From assembly GCA_023014485.1 (NCBI GenBank), contig JAJOZX010002716.1, positions 420,001 through 484,000 on the forward strand: a stretch of DNA of 64,000 nt, in the 5' to 3' direction. A program made the translations under genes and the position numbers. The stretch is from Bathynomus jamesi (lineage: Eukaryota > Arthropoda > Malacostraca > Isopoda > Cirolanidae). Within the stretch, counting starts at the first letter, position 1. Each line of letters starts with the position of its first letter. The notes under the pieces were generated by a model. The model ran no database searches and was not told where the DNA came from. It saw only the letters and a list, made by a program, of their open reading frames with translations. Positions 55,417 through 64,000 of this stretch are shown in pieces.

Positions 55417-55782
55417 TTACTCGGTATGATGCAGCATGTCATAATACCGCCTGTCATACCACTCATCAACAAGACTCATTATCCATATCCGTTGCTTCTC
55501 TTCTGCATGCGTTGTTTCTTTTATCTCACGGTATATGTACGCTTTTATACAGTTTAGCCCTACAACGTAGTTCATTACGTCGTTTGTGCCGCGAAATCCA
55601 GCAATACTCTCGCCAGAATATCCGTAGAGTATTTGCACATCTTGTCCCTTCGCGCGATTCAATGAAGCCTTAAAAGTCTCAAAGGGGGGTGGGGTAGGTC
55701 GTCTTTCAGTACTCGCCATATCTTCCGACTTTACTGAACACCACTTCATAAATGTCGAACATGCAATATCAAAAGTAGCCAT
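55417..55782 (-). CDS. Small Polinton protein of unknown function (d), 121 aa
   Basis: ATG at 55780-55782 (MATFDIACSTFMKWCSV) is preferred to the far upstream start, because the extra N-terminus is Cys-rich microsatellite-like sequence. The frame is intact to DMLHHTE. No domain recognised; mixed charged helices near the C-terminus. It is on the polymerase strand, 255 bp downstream of the polymerase stop. It is one of few unbroken frames in this Polinton. Confidence 0.55.
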   Translation of the reverse strand: MATFDIACSTFMKWCSVKSEDMASTERRPTPPPFETFKASLNRAKGQDVQILYGYSGESIAGFRGTNDVMNYVVGLNCIKAYIYREIKETTHAEEKQRIWIMSLVDEWYDRRYYDMLHHTE

Positions 55783-56037
55783 CACTGTTTTTTCGTCTAC
55801 GTGAGAAAATACACGTCTGAGCTCCAGGGTTTGTAGAGGCCAACTGAGCACGCAGGGGTAGAGATATGCCCAGGTAGTAGCAGGAGTCACATGACCGAAC
55901 TCACAGTGGGCGGACATTAGGATTGTACACACGCACGCACACAAAGGAGAAAATGAAACCCTAATTGAAACAAATATACGTAATAAATAAACATATCGTT
56001 AACAATACATATATATTACATATATATATATAAACAA
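55783..56037. other. Spacer between polymerase and gene (d)
   Basis: Contains ACAC-rich and (TA)n sequence; no gene. Confidence 0.5.
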
Positions 56038-59000
56038 TCAAAGATTAATGTATCCGAGGGGTACGGTATCATAAGTACCAGGCACCTGGTAACGTTTCCT
56101 ATAGGTGTTACGGCATACCTTCGTACCCCTAAGTTCCTTCACACACCCCAGTTTCTGCGCCCGAAAATTGTGGGTCCCCAGAGTCAGTTGGGATGGCTGG
56201 TCGCCCTCATCTTCCAAGCACAATAGAGCTTTCAACGAGTCAATGTTAACGACTCGTCGGTTCGCATGGTTAAGCGTGATACCCTTGGCCTTCACGATAT
56301 ATTTCACATCCTCCCCCACCCTCACCCGTACCCTATAAGTTTTTGGCCCTGTTGATACAAATGAGTCAGCGTATGCAACATCACCACACTCATCCTTGAT
56401 CTCGTCAGTTAACTCTCCGAGGAATTCCCCAATAGGCGGCATGTATTTACCCTCCCTCTCTGTGAATATTACGCTATCTGTGTCAGCGTACAGCACCCTC
56501 CGCCCAAGAGAGTGCAGTAGTCCCCAAAGCTTGATGCGAGCGTAGGACGTTGTGAAGCTGGCTAGAGATATGTTTGTAACCCGTGAGGTATCTGTGGCCA
56601 GTTTGGTGATGTCGTACTTTGTTATATAAGTATTACCTACATTCACGATCTCCATAACCTCTTTATCGGGAGCGTTGGCATAATCCCAGACTTCACTATA
56701 ACTTTGTGCCAAGTGAACGTTCCTTTTGCCAGTATTCTGTGCAAATTTTCCCCAAAGACTGTTTAGACACAACTTTGCAATAAAGCGCTTGCCAGGGTTC
56801 TTAACACTTTGGGAACGGTGAAGCCTATACTTTCACGGGCACGGTAACGCTCAATATAAGCTGTTTTTTCATCTTCGGTATCACCTCCTCGCGGATACCC
56901 CGATGCTTCTACCTTATCCTTCAAAAAAGCGTTTATATATGGCGTGAAAAGGTTGGGTAGTTTCTGAAACCTCCACAAATCATGTATCGTCAATATTCTG
57001 TGGCCATGGCGAACGGCTAGGTCCAGCTCAGAGCTTGTATATACACCTCTGATCTTTCGCTGGTTGGGTGTATGATTACATTCCCCATTGTTCTCCTCTG
57101 CGCACTTCACGCACAGGGGAAACATGAGCTTGTGATCTATAACGACGGGTAAGATCGGCATCCATAAATCGCGAAGGGGAAGCACGTTTACGAAAGAGAG
57201 TCCAAAGTAGCGCTCACTCAAGTTAGCTGAGAACTCCTCATTAGTTGGCATGGCGGGGCCCACTAGTTTTTCAGGGGCACCTACGGGGTACGGATTGTTC
57301 TTCATCACGTAGGGGTATAATGAACAGAACTCGTAGTAATGGAGCTTCACGCCCTCCGTAGGCGGAAAGTTTAGCTTGAATGGGTTTGTACGCCCTCCAA
57401 ACAAGCTATCGCCACATTTGAGGGGTTCGTTCCAACACCATTGAACATTTGATGGCCCTTATTTCTTCACGGTACTGGCCATCTGTTGTTTCCATCCGTG
57501 CATCATACTCATGCTCCCACACGATCTTGTGAGTGAACTGGGAGCCTATAAGTTGCTCGCGGTGACGTTTCCATGCGAGGCTGTCCTGTGGGGGGGTCTT
57601 CCATGGAGGTTCCCTGTGACGGCACACTAAGCGCGTGGGCATCCATGCCACCAGCAGCCGTTAAAGGAGCACGCAGTCTTCTCACCAGTGGTTGGATCTT
57701 CACATAGACCATCAACCCAAAAAACGCGACCACTGACCTTAATGGGTACTTCCCCCGTGTTGTGAGCGCGTTTTATGTATACCCCGATCTGTTGCTGTAG
57801 GTGTATGAGCCAGTAAATAGCCTTGTCCCTATAACTGCGGGGATTGTTTCTGTGAATGACGGCTAAGGTGTTTTTAGGCATGAAGTTATTCTTGAACACC
57901 GTAAAACAATGGGGCGATCGTGGTTGCGACTTGCAGCAGATTGCATTTGAAACGGGCTATGTACATCCTTCTAAAGGCCTGGAAACATACGCTAAGCACG
58001 CGCACATCATTCACGCAATAACGTTCACATTCATGAGTTATATTGTGTGGACTAGTTTCATTAAAACTGTTGTAGTAGCGCTCAAAATCTTCACGCTCAC
58101 TATCACTCATGTTGGTGTAGTTAAAGTAATGTTTGGAGGGAGGCAGTCCTACGTAATTTAAAGTTTCGTTTGTGAGGAAAGTGTAAGGGAAATACCCTTT
58201 TGAAACTTCAGCGGCTAAGCCCATGGCCTTGGATAGCTTGGCTAATTTACAAGGTGTGAAGAGCAGGGTGTCTTTAAACTGAACATCACCTCTTATCTGC
58301 ATTTGTGTAAGTTTGTTGCCTCTTTTCAAGGGATCACCTGTAAATATCTCCGATGACTCGTGTTCAAGCAATTCCTTATAAAGGAACTGTGTGTCAAATT
58401 TTGCCCCGTTATGGGCAAGAATATACACGGTCATTTTTTTTAACTTGTCCGCTAATTTGACAAATTAGGATACAAAGAGTTTCACAGGGCTGTCGTGAGC
58501 AATCGTTTTAAAAACCTTTGTCCGTTTACCACATTTGTGACACTCATCATACTCGACATCCATGCACTCATCGCAGATAGTCTGCTTACGAGTAAATGTG
58601 GAATAACCTCTTTGGTTTCAGCGTTCGTGTAGTTTCTATATCGTAGTACACGGTTATACAAGGGCTATTTTTAGGCTTAGCATCTTTCATATAACATACA
58701 TGCTTCACTCCATCCGCCTTATATTTTCATGACATGTAGAACAGTGAATTTCATCGCATTTATGCACAAACTTACCCCAATTATCCATCATGTGAAACAT
58801 GCCACATTCACAGATTCTCATTTTCCTGCAAGTGCCAATTGATTTATGGAGCTCAAAGCATTTATTATTGAAAAATGTACGTCTACACACATTACATTCC
58901 CTCTTCTCAGCTTCAACTACACGACTTTCACATTTGGGCTTTTACACTGCTCACATACCATGTAGCACTTTACAATGTTTCACTATATCATCCGCAAACT

Positions 59001-60139
59001 CGAGACATCCCTTACACAAATCATGATGCCTTCCATATTTTCGACTTTTATCATAACTAGCGTAGAGAGTCCTTATATTACGGATGGGAGATACGATGTT
59101 CCTGACAATCCTAAAATAAGTAGAGGTCTTGTACGATCTCTCACACAGCTTTTAAAAACATACACAGTCCTACGACGATCATCCATTCCAAATACAACTA
59201 TACGAACATTCATTTCCTGCTCTACCCTTCTCAGCTCTTCAGGACCCATATTACACTCAAACTCAAGCTTACAATCTGAAGCCAGTTTACGGGCACGCTG
59301 CACAACCGTAGGCAGCCAGATATTATACCGATTGTATTTAGCACAGTGAACATATGAGCTAAGACTATTGCTATAAAGCCGCAACCACGATCGACGTTTA
59401 AATGCTTTCTAAATAATGAGAATTGAAATTAAGAGTATAAGGTGTGGCACTATGACCCGCAACCCGGAATACTCTGTCAATATATACCATGAAGTTGTCC
59501 ATATTGAAGGCTGTACTACTTTGAGAGGCCTGCATTATACGGCCCAAGATATATTCTATGTCTACAGCTGCCAAGCGTCTGAACGGTATTACTACCCAAA
59601 AATCATCTACCCCCGTCATCTGACCCGAACCTGAAGGACAACCTCGTCCGGACTTCACGTTCGTCGCGGTTCTGAAGGGCAAACTCCACAATACGTTCAA
59701 CTACGCGTCGCAGTCCAACACCGTTGCTATACAGGGATCCAGGGTCAACCCTGACCACGTACCGATTTTTAGTCAGGGCAGGGGTGGGGTAGCGGTGCGC
59801 ACCAACTCGAATTTTATACCTTCATCCACAGCACGAGAAGCTGCTGCTGCGTGGAGGAAGTACCCGGAATAAAGGGGTATATTTGTGGAAGGTACTATTG
59901 TGGGGGTTGTGTCGTAAGACGTAGAGGGTTGGGGCTCTATTACTGGGGTTCTAACAACCAGCTCAATCCTGGCGCCCTTTATACCTGACGTAGAGGGTTC
60001 TTCATCATGCTTCGGTTTTAAATTGTCGCGTGCTACAGGTATCGCTGGTGAAGGTTCGTCAGCGGAGATGGTCTGTAGCTACACGGTCATCAGAGCCATC
60101 TGTAATATCGATGATGGGGGGGTTGTACATCATCGTCAT
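56038..60139 (-). pseudogene. Polinton protein-primed family-B DNA polymerase
   Basis: Probable ATG at 60139, followed by PPIIDITDGSDD. A low-complexity linker leads to a DFWVVIPFRRL...YILGRIM domain (59400-59640) typical of Polinton polymerase N-termini. Further on are a Cys-rich finger region (58705-58890) and the exonuclease (AHNGAKFDTQFLYKEL near 58400, YCVNDVRVL near 57990). Next are a restriction-like FNGCWWHGCP block near 57650, motif A as YEFCSLYP at about 57318-57340, motif B LNSLWGKFAQN near 56750 and motif C YADTDSV at 56470-56490. The first Asp of motif A is Glu. Frameshifts near 60070, 59830, 59630, 59390, 58440, 57890, 57640, 57405 and 56770 make it a fossil. Confidence 0.92.
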
Positions 60140-60232
60140 TCACGGTTCTGTGGAAGAAGAAAAACAAGAATATGAACTTAAATTTTGCTATATTTTGTAA
60201 ATGACCCACTTCGGGGGTGTGACGTGTTAGAG
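60140..60232. promoter_or_regulatory. Divergent intergenic region, possible bidirectional promoter
   Basis: Ninety-three bases separate the start of the polymerase (-) and the ATPase (+). It contains TATATTTTGTAAATG. Promoter function is inferred only from position. Confidence 0.35.
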
Positions 60233-60867
60233 ATGGAATCTGTAGAAAAATTCAGGTTCACAAGCCCCTCCACATGTATTATATCTGGCCATACAGGATG
60301 TGGTAAAACTGTGTTTATGCTTTAAATCATTAAAGATAAATACACATAGGAGATGTTCTCAAAATTTGTGCATAAAGTAATATGGTGCTATTCGACGTAT
60401 CAAGCAGTGTTCAACGAGTACCAAGATGATATTTTGTTCCACAAAGGTGTATATGACGTTAATTCGTTAAAGGGAAATGAGCATACAGTCATTGTAATTG
60501 ACGATCTCATGTTGGAAATGGATAAAACGTTTGCGGAGACATTTACAGTGTTCTCCCACCATCTTAACATCAGTGTATTCTTCATCAACCAGAATCTATT
60601 TTTCAAAAATAGATACATGCGCGATGTGTCGTTAAATACACAATATCTAGTCTTATTCGCGCAACGTAGAGATATGTCACAAATTGGGTATTAGCCAATC
60701 AAATGTTCCCGAATCAGAGTAAGGAGTTTTTGGAGGTTTATAAAGAAGCCACAAGTCAGCGTTATGGATATTTGCTTTGTGACCTTCACCCGCGAAACAC
60801 GTTTAGGGTGCTTCTAAGAACGAATATATTCCCAAACGAGCCTGAAACGGTGTATATTCCAGAATGA
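60233..60867 (+). pseudogene. Polinton packaging ATPase (FtsK/HerA-like, A32 type)
   Basis: MESVEKFRFTSPSTCIISG leads into the Walker A motif SGHTGCGKT at 60284-60310. VIVIDDLM near 60490-60510 is Walker B, followed by SVFFINQNLF and an arginine-rich sensor region (LFAQRRDM). Two in-frame stops (TAA near 60325, TAG near 60347) and a frameshift near 60690 break it. In the last frame the C-terminus is DLHPRNTFRVLLRTNIFP...VYIPE, ending TGA at 60865-60867. The family drives DNA into capsids. The next gene starts at 60864, overlapping in ATGA. Confidence 0.92.
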
Positions 60868-61187
60868 CAAATAGGCTGAAGAAATATTGTGAATTAATAA
60901 AAATCTATCAACGATTTCTCGGGGCATTGCAGCAGATGTTTGTTAAAAATATCGACTCTGACTTTTTAAAATGCATCTGTGAAATCTGTCTTAATGTTAG
61001 AAAATGTAATGTGCCAATGAAACTCCCTCAGAATGCTCGCCTACGTCGTTACAAGAACATAATACGTGCGCTCGCTCATAAAAGTCATACTGTGGGGAAG
61101 AAAAAGCGAATTAATGTGCAAAGAGCGGGATCATTCCTCCCCATCTTATTTTCAGTTTTGGGACTTCGCCTGACTAGATTAATATAA
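60864..61187 (+). CDS. Small basic Polinton protein with hydrophobic C-terminus (pX-like)
   Basis: ATG overlaps the ATPase stop (ATGA). 107 residues, unbroken: a Cys-containing helical N-terminus (FLKCICEICLNVRKC), a Lys/Arg-rich middle (HTVGKKKRINVQ) and a hydrophobic end (RAGSFLPILFSVLGLRL). The basic-then-FLP-hydrophobic arrangement resembles the adenovirus-pX-like proteins described in Polinton/adintovirus genomes; I regard that as likely but unproven. It overlaps the next start by one base (TAATG). Confidence 0.62.
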   Translation: MTNRLKKYCELIKIYQRFLGALQQMFVKNIDSDFLKCICEICLNVRKCNVPMKLPQNARLRRYKNIIRALAHKSHTVGKKKRINVQRAGSFLPILFSVLGLRLTRLI

Positions 61188-61821
61188 TGAAGAAAGTTGT
61201 GGTGATTACGCACGAGATGTATGCTTCACTGCAAAGTTCAAAGAATCCAGACACGGTTCTAGAACCCCGTAAAGTAGGCTTAAAAGAATGGAAAGCGAAT
61301 TGTTAGCCCTATTAAACAGAGAAAAGTCACTTGATGAGAAAAGGATCTTGTACCAAGAGGCTCTGCAGAAATTTCTTCATGAGTACGAAGATTATAATCA
61401 TCCGACAGAGCTCCGCGTGTTTATTAGGCAGAGTGGGAGAAACGATGAGCATGGCGACATAGGATCTGGGCCGGACGTTAGAGATGACCAGCCAAAGAAT
61501 AACGGAACGCAACACATCGAGCATGTATTAAAAAGCAGTCTCCCACATACATTGAGGAATAAAGGCTTATGTCTTTATAATCTATTGAGTGAGGACCCCA
61601 TCATACAGTGGGACAGGCCCTCACCAACATGATGGAAGCATATTAAAGCAAGACTACAACAAATAAATGTCCCCAAAACATTGATAGGAAATCTGAATAG
61701 GTTAAGACTTGGAGCAAGTCTCGCATGTGGCACAACTGAGTACGCCATCACCCCCAACAGTAGCATCTCTGAAGAGGAGAAAGAAGAGACCAAACGGCCA
61801 ACCTTATCCACGTGTCTGTAA
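61187..61821 (+). pseudogene. Polinton X-type protein of unknown function
   Basis: MKKVVVITHEMYASLQS at 61187, frame change near 61285, then MESELLALLNREKSLDEKRI (helical, charged) and LPHTLRNKGLCLYNLLSEDP. One in-frame TGA near 61630 precedes WKHIKARLQQINVPKTLIGN. The order (short beta start, coiled helix, basic LLxxL helix, WxxI..L...NVP..LIGN tail) is that of the conserved unknown protein often next to ATPase and integrase in arthropod Polintons. Confidence 0.65.
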
Positions 61822-61830
61822 AATACGCAA

Positions 61831-61975
61831 ATGGCTAACATATTAAGAAAACGCTATTATAACATTTCTAACCCCGCCTCCAATGGCGGTGTTAATAGAC
61901 TGTATAGAGGTGTTTATAATGATGGAGTAGGGAAAAAAGATGTTGAGAAGTTTTTGCGGGAGCAGGATGCTTATT
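61831..61975 (+). pseudogene. Polinton retrovirus-like integrase, N-terminal 48 codons only
   Basis: MANILRKRYYNISNPASNGG is followed by VNRLYRGV and KKDVEKFLREQDAY. This matches the usual Polinton integrase start (short NPAS.GG.N.LYR block, then V..FL..Q..Y). It is cut off at 61975 where an unrelated sequence (GGCCGGGTCGG...) begins. The zinc-binding and DDE core domains are therefore absent from the window. Confidence 0.75.
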
Positions 61976-64000
61976 AGGCCGGGTCGGTTTTGCTCGAAAA
62001 ATTTTTTTGGGAAGTTTAATTTACCCTGTATTACGAAAGTTTGTGTACCTACATACGAAGTATCATGACAAAGTTTCAAGCTTTTATATAAATATTTTGA
62101 TGTTCCACAAGTCACTTAAAATTTTGGTGTTTTTTTTCCGATACTCCGTATCGTAAACTACAGCTCTTTGCTGACTTGCCATGATAGTTTACAAGGCAAA
62201 TCACACAGAATTCACCACGAGGAGGTGGCTGTAGGTCGCATTCCACACCATGCCCAGCCCAACCTCCCTTCCATTAGTTTTTACATGTAGTTTATTGACA
62301 TTTGTATTCTCATTTTGACTCAAATGTAGGCATGTTTGATCTTAAAGCAATTCTTGCCTTTATAAAACCATCCATATTTTCCTGACCACAGACAGAAGCT
62401 GATGCTTCTGTTACAAGTTTGACATATCTTTCCACAGCTTGTGAATGACATGGGTACTTTTTTAATAGAGGGTTAGTTTCATCACCCCTGACGATAAGCT
62501 CTAACTGGGTGTTTGTCAAGCTTTTTGTCAGAGGTGGTTCATGCCTTGAGTAGTCTCCAAATCGAATTAAATCTGTGTAGTCTCTTGCCAAGAAATTAAT
62601 CTTAGGCCGTCTAAATTCTCTAATGCCCGAGGACGCACTTTCCCTGGCTAAGAGAATGCGCCGGAAAGCTAACTCTCTCATCACTTGCCTTTCATCAAAT
62701 AACATCGAGACCAATAAAGATTCTGGGTGAGCAAAATATGCCCCTCTTTCAATAACAGGACCATAAACCAGAGGTGCCTTGGTCCCTGGTAATAGTAAGG
62801 ATTTCGCTTTATATTAAACCACGTTGGGGCATAAACTCGAACAATGAATTCGGTCAGAGTTTTCAAGTTTTCTGACGGCTTTTTGGTCGCAACATAAAGT
62901 CTAACTATCCTGTTGGCGGTCGTAATCCATCTGGTTTGGTTCAAAGAACCTGGGTTGCGGTTTTCAAGGTTTTGGGAACATTGGCCTTCTATGACAGCAT
63001 TACAAATTTCCATGAGATACTTTTGATCTTGGCTTAGATCGAGATCCCCCGGAATAGAAAGCATATTACTTGATTTGGTTGCTTCAAACTTGACAACTGT
63101 CATCTTTTCGCACGCAGTTAGACTTTTGCCAACATTTCTAGCAAGGGCTTTTGATCCTTTGGTTTTACCATCCAAATAATTAAAGAAATGGTGGAGAGGT
63201 AGCTCATTGGTATGCAGCAAACACACGAACCAATGAAAAGGAGTATTGTAGTGTACCTCTAGTACCTCTGTCTGATATTCCGAATCGGTCACAAGTTTTT
63301 GCTAATGAAGGCAATTTGCGAGTGAGCTTATGTGCTTCACTTGATTTCTTTATACCTTCCTCAATGTGATCATCATCATCACGCTCTCTATCTGTATCTG
63401 TTGATGTGTCAGAATCAGGAATTGTATGAAAGTTATCCCAGTCCATTGGCTCTTCCCTGGAAGTGGATGGGTTATTGATATCTCCATCTTCAATGTTTTT
63501 AGAAAATCGTATTCTTTCTTGTTCTTTACGCTCAGAACTTATTTTCAGTTTCTTCGTTGTCTGTAAATCAATACTGCCTATTGCCATTTTTCGTGCACCT
63601 CTTTGGTCAATTACGAAAGAACGTTCTATGGCAGGAACTTTTAGCTCTTTTTCACAAGTGCAAGAAAACAGATCATGGCATTTGCAGGTAGCAATATCAA
63701 AAAGCCTTTGATTTTTGGATTTGAACGCGGTCAGTTTAGATTAAAAAATCTTTCCTTTTCTACCAGTCTTCATCATATTTTTAGATTTTTCATGACAATC
63801 CTTTACTCTGGCTAATATTTGCTGTTCTGATATTGTTGGAATTGATGCACTTTTCCAGATCTCTTTTACCTTTGATACAACTATTCTTGCCACATCATTA
63901 GCATTTGGCTCTTTTTTCCCCTCACTAGCTATAAGCTATAAGTAAGAGATATCTTGTTTGTAAATATTCTTTTAAAACGTCTTCATATAGGGGAAGTTGA
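61976..64000 (-). mobile_element. Second member of the GC-rich transposase family, running off the window
   Basis: Starts after TTA at 61973-61975 with GGCCGGGTCGGTTTTG. The 340 bp before the gene's stop (61976-62312) are AT-rich 3' sequence. It contains the gene 62313-63950. The opposite terminus is outside the window, so its TIR cannot be tested. It interrupts the Polinton integrase. Confidence 0.65.
62313..63950 (-). pseudogene. Transposase-like protein, copy 2, with central catalytic region deleted
   Basis: Read leftward from about 63950: DVARIVVSKVKEIWKSASI, a stop or intron near 63735, then a Cys-rich FDIATCKCHDLFSCTC. ERSFVIDQRGARKMAIGSI and an acidic linker follow. CDRFGISDR (63270) is then fused almost directly to HWFVCLLHTNELPLHHFF (63200). 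In the 29-31 kb copy about 180 residues, including both Asp motifs, lie between these blocks. The rest follows in order: NPGSLNQTRWITTANRIVR, WFNIKRNPYYYQGPRHLW, MRELAFRRILLARE, then CHSQAVERYVKLVTEAS. Frame changes near 63240 and 62700. It is less GC-rich than copy 1. Confidence 0.8.

Larger units (their letters stand above)
53660..61975. mobile_element. Degraded Polinton/Maverick
   Basis: Diagnostic set: protein-primed family-B DNA polymerase (-), packaging ATPase, small basic protein, X-type protein and integrase N-terminus (+), plus three small minus-strand genes. Genes on + overlap end to start. Stops and frameshifts are frequent. The right end is cut by another transposon within the integrase. 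Terminal inverted repeats, major capsid, minor capsid and protease genes were not found. Confidence 0.92.

Noticed and set aside
53660..61975. Recent endogenous virus insertion
   Set aside because: The gene set is that of a Polinton/Maverick with many frameshifts and nested MITEs, so an old mobile element is the better description.

Overview
This is a eukaryotic, AT-rich, intron-using genomic window built almost entirely of transposable elements and microsatellites. I see no intact ordinary host gene, rRNA gene, operon structure or CRISPR array. The mixture points to an arthropod: CR1-group LINEs, a Penelope-like element, many Tc1/mariner copies, hAT, a Polinton/Maverick, multicopy zinc-finger and transposase-like families, and very dense (TA)n, (CT)n and (AAT)n arrays. 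A decapod crustacean would fit, but that is an inference and not shown by any single-copy gene.

Layout. 0-2.5 kb: 3' part of a CR1-like LINE (+). 2.7-3.4 kb: two dispersed repeats (A, B). 3.6-6.7 kb: a Penelope-like element with its pseudo-LTRs. 6.7-9.3 kb: repeat C, with a Tc1 N-terminal remnant, and one arm of a ~1.4 kb inverted repeat (D). 10.5-11.7 kb: a Tc1 element whose transposase contains an intron. 12.4-14.5 kb: LINE fragments and a MITE. 16.3-17.5 kb: the second arm of repeat D. 17.8-22.6 kb: LINE B (-), carrying an intact DD37E transposon (18996-20361) and bordered by a nearly intact Tc1 (22598-23990). 25.7-28.5 kb: further copies of repeats A, B and C.

28553-32686 is the most distinctive object: a ~4.1 kb DNA transposon with ~160 bp inverted termini, an apparent TA target duplication and one long GC-rich transposase-like gene. 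A second copy of this gene family, with its central catalytic part deleted, lies at 62.3-64 kb. 32.7-34.2 kb: a hairpin, a 21-bp minisatellite, and repeat B split by a hAT element with a perfect 8-bp duplication. 34.2-35.4 kb: another Tc1. 36.1-39.1 kb: LINE C, with an esterase ORF1 and an ORF2 lacking its RT core. 40.7-42.8 kb: a second LINE B copy that preserves the empty site of the DD37E insertion. 42.8-44.8 kb: a TIR element, a related gene fragment and a tRNA-derived SINE. 45.2-46.3 kb: a near-palindromic duplication. 46.3-47.7 kb: a second DD37E element. 48.1-50.4 kb: an intron-containing zinc-finger family gene with frameshifts. 51.5-52.2 kb: a mariner remnant.

53.7-61.98 kb is a degraded Polinton/Maverick. 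It has a protein-primed family-B DNA polymerase (-), flanked by three small unknown genes on the same strand. Divergently on + are a packaging ATPase, a small basic protein with a hydrophobic tail, a protein of the Polinton 'X' type, and the start of a retrovirus-like integrase. The + genes overlap by a few bases, as in viruses. The integrase is cut off where the next transposon begins, and no capsid or protease gene is present in the window. Most elements carry frameshifts or stops and are fossils. The first DD37E transposase is the one long element-encoded ORF that looks undamaged.
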